From contig JAPDOI010000902.1 in the NCBI GenBank assembly GCA_029168955.1, positions 92,501 to 156,500 of the forward strand: a stretch of 64,000 nucleotides of DNA, read 5' to 3'. The DNA is from Aplectana chamaeleonis. Lineage: Eukaryota; Nematoda; Chromadorea; Rhabditida; Cosmocercidae. Within the stretch, counting starts at the first letter, position 1. Every line of letters starts with the position of its first letter. A model generated the notes under the pieces. It was not told the DNA's origin. It searched no databases and saw only the letters and a program-made list of their open reading frames with translations. The position numbers and the translations under genes were made by a program. This document shows positions 1 through 10,400 of this stretch, piece after piece.

Positions 1-1020
1 TAAAAGAAGCTGTATACCTTCTATAATTGACCCATAGTCCAGTATTTTTGGCGAGATGGAATAAGTGGAAGCGATATTGCAACATATTTTCTAAATAGAG
101 TGGTAGGTAACGGAATCTATGTGAGTTACTCAATTTCCATGGAACAAAAATAGATATTGCATCATGAAGTATTCCTAGGAGCACTTCATATCCTTCATTG
201 ACCGTTGTCAATGAATGAAATAAGTCCAGCCAATGTATTCGACTGAGTTGTTCGCAAATTTCTTTGTAATCACATTTTGAGTAATCTTGGAAGTATACAG
301 GAATTGGCATATCGACAGAACAACGTATCTTGAAAACAATGCTGTTATGGTCACTAAGCCCGACTGGGTCAACAACTGATACATCGCTAACAAGTGAAGG
401 ATCGTTTGATAAAAAAAGGTCCAAAATATTTGTGCCTCTAGTGGGTTCAAGTACGCATTGGGCTAATCCGTGAGAATTGAGCATCTCTAAGAAAGAAGAA
501 AACTCTCCTGGGCTTCTAATATCTTTAGAGCACCAGTCGATACCTGGCATGTTAAAATCACCTACGACTATGGCTGGAGATTCACATGAGACTAGATCGC
601 TTAGTAGCCCTGTAAGTTGGTTGTGTGCCTCAGCATTGCAATTAGGGGTTTTGTAAACAGCTACAACTCTCACAGTGGACACGTTTTGCATTATGTCTAC
701 TGCAATCATTTCGTATGCATTAATGACAGATGCAGAATGGGTAACAGTACTTGCAAGCCTATTGCGAATCAAAATTATGACTCCACCACCAGTTTTCTTC
801 GGCCTATCGCAACGCCACACGTCGTATTCCTAATGCAGATCCGTCTGTAAAGAAGCAATAGTATGGTTAGTTTTAAGCCAAGTCTCAGAAAAAATCAAAA
901 TGGCATAGTGAGTACTCAGGACTTTGTTTACATAAACGCTATGATTAGGAAGAGATCTGATATTCGCATAAAACATTTCAGAAAGGATAACGTCAGACCG
1001 AGGAGCCTCGGTTAGTTTCC
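1..1020 (-). mobile_element. CR1-like LINE, endonuclease domain (partial)
   Basis: Read on the minus strand this encodes an APE-type endonuclease of a non-LTR retrotransposon, the enzyme that nicks target DNA to prime reverse transcription. Visible blocks in order are SETWLKT (near 870), VWRCDRPKKTGGG (near 800), VAVYKTPN (near 650), VVGDFNMPGIDWC (near 550) and GLSDHNSIVFK (near 340), which match the catalytic N, E, D and SDH blocks of the fold. The frame then stays open to base 1, so the reverse transcriptase would lie outside the window. One in-frame stop at 830-832 lies between the SETW block and the rest. A one-base shift near 1020 separates this domain from the upstream frame. The copy is therefore defective. 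A CR1-type RT tail at 62262-62872 may be from the same family (inference). Confidence 0.8.
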
Positions 1021-2325
1021 CTGATTGCCATTTGGTTGACCTTGTTGAGAGGAAATCATGCTATTTTCAATCAAATTCCTATGAGACGGCTCAGATAAGA
1101 TGTTGGGATTGAGCGGAACAACATGCTCACAAGAATGATAAGGTGACTTAGGAGAATGCAGGGGAGATCTGTTATGGGCAGTAGCAGACTGGGTCGAGTT
1201 TGTGGATGTCGATTGGGAATGGCTGTGTGATCCGTTACGTTTTGCTAATCTCTCAGCGCGAGCTTGATTCCTTTCCTCCCTAGTAAGTGAGGCTCTGATG
1301 AAAAGTTTAGGAATCGAAAAGCGCTTGAGATTATGAGCAGAAGCGCTTGAGATTATGAGCAACGTATTACATGACTGGCAAAGTAAGACGAGGGGAGCAC
1401 GAATTTCACAAGCCTGGGAAACGTTGAATTAAAACGACCCCTACGGAAAACAGAAATCGGTAAGCACTGGATTTGTAGAAAATCGAGAATTTGATGTACA
1501 GACAAATAATCATCCCAAGCACGTGCAGTGGACAATCTAGAGTGACTCTCAGGCAAACCAATACCAACTAATGAGCGGCTGCGCTCCTTTTCCTCAAACG
1601 AAGCAGGCTGTGATAATGATTGTGGAGTTGTATTCGAAATGATAATGGGGTCGCTGGAAGGATGAGAAAGAGCGTCCACATGAAAAGTTTTGGTATTGTG
1701 GGATTTTTTGAGTAGCTTATTCTCCTCCCTCAGTGACATCATTTCACTCTGTAACTCACGGTTTCGACAGAGTTCAGTAATCAGTTGCTTTCTATCTTCT
1801 AGTGGTGTCGCCATGACAGTGCGAAAATGAAGTGGTAGCGATTTATCTTCCAGCAGTAGCTTCACATCGTTTTCTATCGGAGTAGGCGTAGGATTGAGAC
1901 TCGGCGGCGTAGTGTGATGAGCACGTTGACAGCAGCGAGGTGTTTCCATTTTCAGCAAAAATCGTGTGGTTCCAAGAGCAGAGGATTCGAGACGAAAGGC
2001 TTGCCGCTCTTTGAACAGGAGAGCGTAGGTTGGCTGAAGGTGATGAAGCAGTTGTAGTAGGAATATGTAGCGGATTGACGAGTTCTGAGACGAGTTGAGT
2101 AGGTAGGGGAAGGGGAGCAGTCTGACGAGTCACGAGTCGGTAGGGGAGGGGATACTGGCGATTGGAGAGGTGATGGCAGCTCGTAATTGTTGAGACGTGA
2201 GCTGGGGTGGATGATGATAGGAGCTCGCACTTGTTGAATGGTGAGGTGGAGTGTGGATGGAGAGCTGAGTTAGAGTCGACCGCACGGGGGGGGGGTAACA
2301 GAATGAAACGGTGAACAATGAACAA
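1012..2325 (-). mobile_element. LINE ORF1-like region, upstream of the endonuclease
   Basis: Two overlapping minus-strand frames (1353-1958 and 1012-1362) form one ORF1-like protein. The first has a short charged, probably coiled-coil segment (LREENKLLKKS) and then a conserved block (GLPESHSRL to FPRLVKFVLPSS). The second continues with KLFIRASLTREERNQAR, which typically follows that block in nematode LINE ORF1 proteins. The two frames are out of register at a 22-bp tandem duplication (1319-1362). Upstream to about 2325 the sequence is Ser/Pro/Thr-rich with overlapping frames and no clear start, so the 5' boundary is uncertain. ORF1 proteins of this kind bind element RNA (family knowledge). 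Confidence 0.6.
1319..1362. repeat. 22-bp tandem duplication inside LINE ORF1
   Basis: The 22-bp unit at 1319-1340 is repeated at 1341-1362 with only its last base different. Its length is one base more than a multiple of three, so it contributes to the frame break between the two ORF1 frames. Deleting one copy does not by itself restore register, so a second small indel must lie close by. Confidence 0.85.
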
Positions 2326-2806
2326 TGAACACTTTTCCTCCCATAGAAAACCTATGTGGAACGCACCTCACAAGGGAACCACAATAAGTCATAGTGACCA
2401 TTCCAGAAGAAATGTACTTTTCCAGAACCATTTTTGGACGAAAAGTCCGAATATGCCCATCGCAGCTGCCTAGACCCACTCTGAAAAAAGTTATGAGCGT
2501 TTTTTAAAGCTTCGCAGCAAGGTAAGGGTACCCCCCCCCATGGGATTTTCAGGGTGTTTTTAAATATTTCTCCGGATTTTGCTAAAAACATGAATGTAGG
2601 TAATCTGGGGTGCTGAACAGGAATCTGGGGTTTGCTTGCCCAAATCTTAAGGTTTACTCTAGGTTACGGTAGATAACATGCCATTTAGGAGGCAAAACCT
2701 ACCTTAAAAATTCGGAAATCAAAAAACGGTCCCCAAATTCGTGTTCGGGGTCCAAAATAACACCCACAGAGAAACTTTGAGACAAATCTGAGACTTTGAC
2801 CAAACT

Positions 2807-2910
2807 ACCGTATACTCACCGTAATCTACCGTAAGCTGCCAAAAATCGATAAACCGACACCGTATACTCACCGTAATCTACCGTAAGCTGCCAAAAATCG
2901 ATAAACCGAC
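2807..2910. repeat. 52-bp tandem duplication
   Basis: Two back-to-back, essentially identical 52-bp copies (2807-2858 and 2859-2910) beginning ACCGTATACTCACCG. No coding role is visible. Confidence 0.9.
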
Positions 2911-3560
2911 ATCAGATTCGTGTTCAGCACTCCAAATAACCCCCAGAGAAATAATTTGAGCATATTCTATGGAAGCACACCGGAAATCGTAAAAAGTCGC
3001 GATTTGCCATCAAATTCTCCCCCGATGGGAAGTAGAGTGTTTCACCGAATAAAATCGATTTTTCAATTAACTCTTATATTTTTTCGGAGACGAGATGGTT
3101 TTAACTGCCCTTGGTATCGAACATTACGTGAGGGGCAAGGTTTCCATAATTGATGAAAAAGTGACTTTCTATCCAATCACAGAATTGCTATAACCATCTA
3201 TTCGATTAATCGAATATTCGAATAAAAACTTAATTAATTGGCTGTGGCATGTTAACGAATAGACGAAACCCCACGTTTTCATCAATTATGAGAACCTTTC
3301 ACTTACCCTAATGCGTCATAAAAAGCGCTGTTGAAACCATTCCGATCATGACGAGAAAACTAGATTTATTCGGAAAAATCGATATTATTCGTTTGATATA
3401 CTCTAATGGGAAGCTGTGAACGAATACAGTCGAAAACTTCGGAAAATCGATAAATTAACCTCAGATTCGTGATCAGCACCCCAAATCACGCCCCAGAGCG
3501 AATTTTCAGTCAAATCTAGAATATTTTTCTGAAACGCTTCGAGAGCCTTCTAATTGGTAA

Positions 3561-3699
3561 AAATAAACGCCCAACCGAAAATCCGTACAAGTATAAATAA
3601 ACGCCCAACCGAAAATCCGTACAAGTCCAAAACGCTGTTAGTCTGCGCAAAGTTTGAAAAATGTTGCTTCACCCTAACTAATGTTGCTTCACCCTAACT
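3561..3699. repeat. 34-bp and 20-bp tandem duplications
   Basis: A 34-bp unit containing CGCCCAACCGAAAATCCGTA occurs twice from 3561, and a 20-bp unit containing ATGTTGCTTCACCCTAACT occurs twice from about 3660. With the 52-bp duplication at 2807 this makes three independent direct duplications within 900 bp. Confidence 0.85.
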
Positions 3700-4697
3700 T
3701 TGCTTACTGGGGTAGTTTTGGGCGCTGTACACGATTATGAGGTCCGTTTCCGGATTTTCGTAAAAATAATGAGCTTTTTGGAGGGTACAATAAGTACAAA
3801 AATCAGAGAAAAAATGCCTATAACTTTTTTCAGAGTGGGTCTAGGCAGCTGCGATGGGCATATTCGGACATTTTGTCCGAAAATGGTTCTAGAAAAGTAC
3901 ATTTCATTTGGAATGGTCACTATGACTTATTTTGGTTCCCTTGTCAGGTCTTCGTCAGGCGTTGTCTGGTGAACAAGGCAACATTGGCAATTGCTTATTT
4001 ATGGGTGGCCGCGAAGCAGCTGTGATATCGCTATCACAGGAAACGATCGGTTGTTCCGCAGAAAACGCAAAGGCGGAATCTAGGGAACAACCGCTCTGCT
4101 CTCAAAAAATTCTCGAGAAGTCGATATGATAGCTGCGTCGCGGCTTGTGGTACTCTTTCGGAATAGACGACCCACTGGAGAAATTTCATGAGAAATGTTC
4201 ATCCCACCAGAGCCGTCGGATGATTTGGTCTTTTTCAAACACACTGAACTGTTTCATGTCACTAACCGAGCGGTGGATCAAGCCCAAACAATTGTTAATT
4301 TTATTGTTCTCTTTGGTGGGTCGCCTATTCCGAAAGAGCACCCGGCTTGTAGATGTGAGACAAACCATACATTACCCCCCTTTCATACTTCGAAAACGGC
4401 GAAAAAAATCGCAGAAATCCGCGAAAAAAATCGCTGAAATCCGCGATTTTTGTCGCTGTTATTACGGTTTTCCCTAGAAACAGGCTAATCGTGCAAGGAC
4501 CATCTGACATCACGGGTAGGGACGCAGAGGGATCTTTGTAGTATTGAAGGGGATGGATTTCGTTCACTTTCTGAGAGAGGTTTGCACTCAGTAAATGCGC
4601 CCTCTCCTGTTTGGGGAGGTGAATGCTCCGTATAATGCGACAAGACTTCAGAATTAGATCTCTGGCCACCGTACGGAGTGGAAAGTGTTGCAAGGAG

Positions 4698-5083
4698 TGA
4701 GCAGGACTTCGGGGGAATTGTGCAGGACTTCATTGAAGATGCGCAGGACTTCAGTGGGGATGTGCAGGACTTAAGTGGGAGTGTGCAGGACTTTAGAGGG
4801 AGTGTGCAGGACGTGATAGAAAGAGTGCAGGTCTTTAGTAGGAGTGTGCAGGACGTCATAGAAAGTGTGCAGGACGTGATAGAAAGTGTACAGGACTTCA
4901 GTGGGAGTGTGCAGGACTTTAGAGGGAGTGTGCAGGACTTTAGTGGGAGTGTGCAGGACGTGATAGAAAGTGTACAGGACTTCAGTGGGAGTGTGCAGGA
5001 CTTTAGAGGGAGTGTGCAGGACGTGATAGAAAGTGTGCAGGACTTTAGTGGGAGTGTGCAGGACTTCAGTGGGAGTGTCAGAT
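4698..5083 (+). repeat. 21-bp minisatellite array, left arm
   Basis: About 18 tandem units of 21 bp with consensus near GTGCAGGACTTCAGTGGGAGT. The unit is a multiple of three and lacks stops, so several frames stay open (for example a repeated SVQDFSG heptapeptide). These are judged to be composition artefacts, not genes. Confidence 0.9.
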
Positions 5084-5554
5084 GAACGACAACGGGAACC
5101 TGAATAACAAGCTGCACGTCTTTCTGCTGCGGGCTGTCCAGTAAATCGCAGCCGAAGCAGACTTGTGCACACTCTCCGAGCTGTCCTGCACGAGTATTGG
5201 GATCAGAATGTCATTTTTCCTAGATTCTCGGACCGGGCATTGCATTTGTTCATCTACAGTTTGTGCGCATCGCATTGATACTGGCACGGATCGCACTGAT
5301 GTGTTATAATATACGTGCACCTAGTTTGTGCCAACGCGAAATAAGAATCGCAAGGTACGACTGCGATCTGTGCCCAGTGTAGATGGATAAATGCAATACA
5401 CGGTCCGAGTATCCAAAAATAAGATGTTGTTATCCCAATACTCGTACAGGACAGCTCGGAGAGTCCGCAGAAGTTTGATGCCGCTGCGCAGCACCAGACA
5501 GCACGCAGCAGAAAGGCGTGCAGGTTGTTGCCAGGTTTCTGTTTCTGCCCATCT

Positions 5555-6490
5555 GCGCACTCCCACTGACGTCCTGCACACTCCCACTGGTGTCCTGCAC
5601 ACTTTATATCATGTCCAGCACACTCCCCCTAAAGTCCTGCACACTTTCTATCACGTCCTGCACACTCCCACTGATGTCCTGCGCACTCCCACTGAAGTCC
5701 TGCACACTTTCCATTACGTCTTGCACACTCCCACTGATGTCCTGCACACTTTCTGTGGTGTCCCGCACACTCCCACTGAAGTCCTGCACACTTTCCATCA
5801 CGTCTTGCACACTCCCACTGATGTCCTGCACACTTTATATGATGTCCTGCACACTCCCACTGAAGTCCTGCACACTTTCTATCACGTCTTGCACACTCCA
5901 CTGATGTCCTGCACACTTTCTGTGGTGTCCTGAGAGTCCTGCACACACCAAGTCCTGCACACTTTCCATCACGTCTTGCACACTCCCACTGATGTCCTGC
6001 ACACTTTCTATGATGTCCTGCACACTCCCACTGAAGTCCTGCACACTTTCTATCACGTCTTGCACACTCCCACTGATGTTCTGCACACTTTCTGTGGTGT
6101 CCTGCACACTCCCCCTAGAGTCCTGCACACTCCCACTGAAGTCCTGCGCACTTTCCATCACGTCTTGCACACTCCCACTGATGTTCTGCGCACTTTCTGT
6201 GGTGTCCTGCACACTCCCCCTAGAGTCCTGCACACTCCCACTGAAGTCCTGCACACTTTCCATCACGTCTTGCACACTCCCACTGATGTCCTGCACACTT
6301 TCTGTGGTGTCCTGCACACTCCCACTGAAGTCCTGCACACTTTCTATCGTGTCCTGCACGTTCCCACTGATGTCCTGCACACTTTCTGTGGTGTCCTGCA
6401 CACTCCCACTGATGTCCTGCGCACTTTCTATCACGTCCTGCACACTCCTCCTAAAGTCCTGCACACTCCCACTGAAGTCCTGCGCACTTT
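5555..6490 (-). repeat. 21/42-bp minisatellite array, right arm
   Basis: About 44 units of 21 bp, the reverse complement of the left array. Two unit types often alternate (CACTCCCACTGAAGTCCTG and CACTTTCTATCACGTCCTG), giving a 42-bp higher-order period. Both half-units resemble the halves of the 42-bp array at 41285-41980. The repeats have no unique spacers, so this is not a CRISPR. Confidence 0.9.
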
Positions 6491-6737
6491 TATACACAAT
6501 ACTCTATGCGAGCTGAACAAAAATATGCTGCTAATAACTTCTCTAGGATGACGCTGTAGCGACAAGAATCATCTCAACCATTCTTCTCGCAAATCCTCAA
6601 GCTGCGAAAAAAATCGCTCAAAATTTCTCGATGAATTCGATAAAACAACTGTGAGCGAAATTTATCGCTGCAATCCGCGTCAAAAATCGCAGCTTGAATG
6701 TGCGATTTTTTTCGCCAGCGATAAAATTCGCGATACT

Positions 6738-7063
6738 CTGGGGTCATATTCGCCAATAACCCGCCGGGTAGTCGAAGGGTAAATGAGGTGAAATTTCAGT
6801 ACAAAACGCGCGCTCCACGGCCACCTCTCGCCTCCCCTGGCTTCCCTCGCGACCGCCGGAATTTTTCGAATAGCATAGCTGAAAAATGGCCGCTTCGCGA
6901 TGGAATCTTTATCTTTTTGCAGTGATATCGATACGTAACACAGTTTGCATTTCCATCTTTCATGGTGTAAGATGGGTTGATCTGCTCCTCTGCTGCGCGC
7001 GGTATCATCCCTTCCGCTTCCCTTCGACTACCCTCGGCGGGTTGTTGGCGAATACGACCCCTG
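6738..7063. mobile_element. 326-bp MITE, copy 1
   Basis: Terminal inverted repeats of about 35 bp run from GGTCATATTCGCCAATAACC on the left to GGTTGTTGGCGAATACGACC on the right. The interior is nearly the same as the copy at 46083-46410, including GCAGTGATATCGATACGTAA. It is non-coding; open frames inside are incidental. The target duplication is not clear. Confidence 0.75.
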
Positions 7064-7473
7064 GTATGCTTAACCATTGCAGATCTGCGATTTTTTTCGC
7101 GGCTTTCGAAGTATGAAAGGGGGGTTATTCGGCTCCATCCTATACATGGTGGGCCACCCAAGATTTATGCATGGAAATGATCAAAAACTCAGATAAAAGA
7201 CACTTGATACTGCTATCAATAATTGATGTTATGAAAACTCTGAAGGAATACTCCGATTGATAGCATTGCCCATCGGTGGTTCATTTTATTTCTGTCTTGA
7301 ATTCTGAGTGCCCCCCGCGTAGGATAGTTCCCATTTTTCGGCCTTGGGAGATCGAAGCCAGATTTTCGTCGTTCAACACGGCGTCGAGAGCGACTAGGGT
7401 CGTTTCAAGATTCGTTCACTGTCGGCTGGCTCATCATCATTTCCAAGTAATCATCCTAAAGGTCGCTTGTATC

Positions 7474-10400
7474 ATGAACGGAAATTTAAGGGCAGCCTCC
7501 CCAACTGTTTGTGCTACCGGTGCAAAGCTAGTTGGGCGATTTCTGTCAGCAGCTCATTTCGGTCCTCCTTCATATCTTTTTCGTTGTAGTGTGACATTGT
7601 TTTATCCTAATAAAATGAGTAAATTGCGTTGCTGTTCTTTCAGTCACCCAACTCCAATGCACGTGTCCTCATCCACCGTCCGACATCGCTCCAGCAACAG
7701 TTCGGGCGAATGTGCTGCCACCCAGACCAGTGCCTCACTTGAGTCATTCAACCTCAGTACAACCAAGGACACGCCCATTTCCAATCCCTCCTGGTGCTGC
7801 AGCTTCAACCAGCACTCACCACTATTCTCACTATTTTCCCGCTCACAATTTTCATCGGTTTCGATATTTTGCTCAAACTACGGAGCATTACCCCAGGTAG
7901 GCTCTCATGTTTTTTTTGACAAACATCTTCTTTGAGAACTTCGGCTTTGGGATATCTACGGAATTTTAGATACCCTCCTTCTATAGTCCCGTCAATAATA
8001 TCAGAGAGGTGCTACAATCCACCATCGTTTCAATACGCTCAACCGTGTCATCCGAGCTATTTGTCAAGGGCCGGGGAGAACCGTCCCCGATACATCAGTG
8101 AGTGAGAGATATCAAGCCTACCATATATTTCTTTATCGATTTGAAATGATTCGAAGAGCCCATTTTAGCCCACTTGCGAGCCTACCAAAAACACAACTCG
8201 GAGATGTTTGTGGTAGGTGTGAGGAAAACGATGCGCCCCTTCCTCATTTTTAAGGACATATGATCTAGTTCCGCAATCGCGTTCAGTCCGCAAAGTCTCA
8301 TTATCACAATTGTAGAAGCGAATCGGTTATTTTGAGAATGATTCTAGTTGAATTTTTTAGAAACAACCGCCTGGCTTCTACGATTGTGATAATGAGGACT
8401 GAACGCGATTGCGGAACTGAACTTATGTATTTTTCAGGCTGAATACGCTCACCTCGAGCACATGCGTCGCTATCCGGTGACGTTAGCGGAATGGACTCTG
8501 CCATCGCATCAACCGTACTACTCGGTTGTGTTTATGAGAACTGAACACGAAAGTCTGTCTCGAAATTCCGTAGTATCATTCGATTTTCTGTACGCCTCGA
8601 GGTGATAATCTCCAATTCCCCCGTAACTCTTCCTGAAGGCATAGGAATTTTCAGCGATGGGGAGGCTGGAAAATATCCCCTCGGACCGACCTTGAGTCTA
8701 TGATTGGCCACTTTCCAGGCCCTGTATGTTGCGATTCGCTGCGGAACATCTGCGTGACGACAATTGGTGGAAAATGCCATCGTAAGAAACCTAAGTCTCC
8801 TTTGCGTGAGTCTATTTCATGGAGAAGTATCGTGATCGACTTCACCACCTGCTTTCCAGGGCATTCGCTATGTGACTTGCGACCTTCCGAAGATAGTCAC
8901 CGCTCTCGGAAACGGGTAAGATGATCCTTTCTCAGTTAGTAGGGAATCACATTCACCCAGCAATCAGGCAATTTTTAGGGTACATAGTGAGAGAAATCGT
9001 TTCGGATTAGGCACAAATTTTTTCTTAGGGTGAAACGGGGTACTGAACACGAATCTAGAGCCCGTTTCTTGATAATCTGTGGGTTATTGTGGGTTACGAT
9101 TGATGCGGGGGTGTGTATACAAGTCTGTTGGTACCTGCTCGTTGGTGCCCCTGCTTCTACTGAACCCAGCAGACGTTTGAGTGTACACAGGGAACGTTCG
9201 AGCGATATAGCGTGCACAACTATATCGCGAAAGCATCCCGCACATTGCATAAAGGTGTCGCCGTCCGGCACACTAAGGCCTCTGGTCCATAACACCTTAG
9301 GATCCGTACCTAGGGAGTCATGGAGTCTTTGGCCACAAGCCACAATTTCGCCACCCTGAACTGTCGATCGCTGTCGAGTGATATCCAAAAAACTGCGCTA
9401 TCCAGACTTCTGAGCTATTTCCATGCACCGTTTGCTGCTTTGCAGGAAACCCGCCTCAAGGATAGACCCGTCATCAGCGTCGGAGAGTACACCATCTACT
9501 GCGGTAACGCTGACGATAGGAGAGTGGGAGGCTGTGCAATAGCTGTAAGGAAGGATTTCAATGGTATGGTCAAGGAGTTTGGCTCAACGTCGTGCCGGAA
9601 TGCATTCGTACGACTGCGGGATCACAGAGGATTCAATCTGTGGATAGTGAGTGCTCATGCGCCCACTGAAACCGCCGAAGACAATTCGAAGGATGCGTTT
9701 TATGAGGAACTCAATACGTTGCTGGCCAGGATACCTTGTCAACATGCTGTTGTCGTGGGGATTGACGCAAATGCGAAGATGGGACTTGATCAGGAATCCG
9801 AAGTACTCGGTAAATGGTTCTACCCAGTGGAGCAAACATCGGACAATGGCTACCGCCTTGTCGACTTTGTGAACGCAGTGGTCTGATTATTGCATCGACA
9901 TTCAAGAGGAATCATCGCCGCCATCAGCTTACGTGGCAGGGACCAACCCGGCTATCTCCAGAAGAGCAGCGGAAGCGGAAGATGACAACTTTGAAACTAC
10001 AGCTTGACTATGTCCTGACGAGGAATATTCCAGTATCGGACATTCGAAGATCTAGAGCTGTGTGGGATGTCGCATTCGATTCGGATCACCGTCCTGTTCT
10101 GTTGAACTTCACTGCGAGGATTCATAAGAGGAAGCGAGGGCTCAGCCTCTCCAGAGGATTGACATGACAAGTCTCAGAGATGAAGAGTGCAGAAGGAATT
10201 TCCGACAACGCGTTTCTATTCACATCGGAGTACGGACTAAGAAGAAACTTTGCGACGCGGATTCTTTTGTCAAGTGCATCCAGGACGCTTCGAAAGAGGC
10301 ACTCCCGGTTGTACAGCCTAAGAAGAAGTTCGCCTACGTCTCAGAAGAAACAACATCTACCTACAACAGAGTATGTGCTCTCCGAACTGCAGGAAACTTC

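Larger units (their letters stand above)
2345..3960. mobile_element. Inverted-repeat element, about 1.6 kb, non-coding
   Basis: About 120 bp at 2372-2500 returns as an imperfect reverse complement at 3826-3945, with cores such as GGCAGCTGCGATGGGCATAT. The interior holds recurring genomic repeat text (variants of GCTGAACACGAATCTG and ATCGATAAACCGAC) and no credible coding frame. A related piece occurs at 45390-46020. This fits a non-autonomous DNA transposon or a compound of two inverted copies. No target duplication was identified. Confidence 0.5.
4374..7128. mobile_element. Compound foldback-like inverted-repeat element
   Basis: Outer inverted repeats: text around CCCCCCTTTCATACTTCGAA at 4374-4416 returns reverse-complemented at 7084-7128, followed inward by tracts rich in AAAAAAATCGC. 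Inside are two minisatellite arrays in opposite orientation (4698-5083 and 5555-6490). Their inner flanks are also inverted copies (5100-5240 against 5390-5540). Long arms made of short tandem repeats resemble Foldback transposons. A separate 326-bp MITE sits in the right arm (6738-7063). No target duplication was found, so the outer limits are tentative. The region 4100-4370 to the left shows no gene. Confidence 0.55.

Noticed and set aside
208..450. 80-codon minus frame at the left edge
   Set aside because: Wrong frame; the neighbouring minus frame gives the endonuclease blocks GLSDHNS and DFNMPG and is open to base 1.
4485..5172. Long open frames on both strands (heptapeptide repeats such as SVQDFSG or LPLKSCT)
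   Set aside because: They lie in a 21-bp array without stop words; open in several frames at once, no start context, no splice signals. Repeat artefact.
5391..6551. Open frames of up to 220 codons on both strands
   Set aside because: Same reason: stop-free 21/42-bp units. Also considered as CRISPR and rejected, since there are no unique spacers and the host is eukaryotic.
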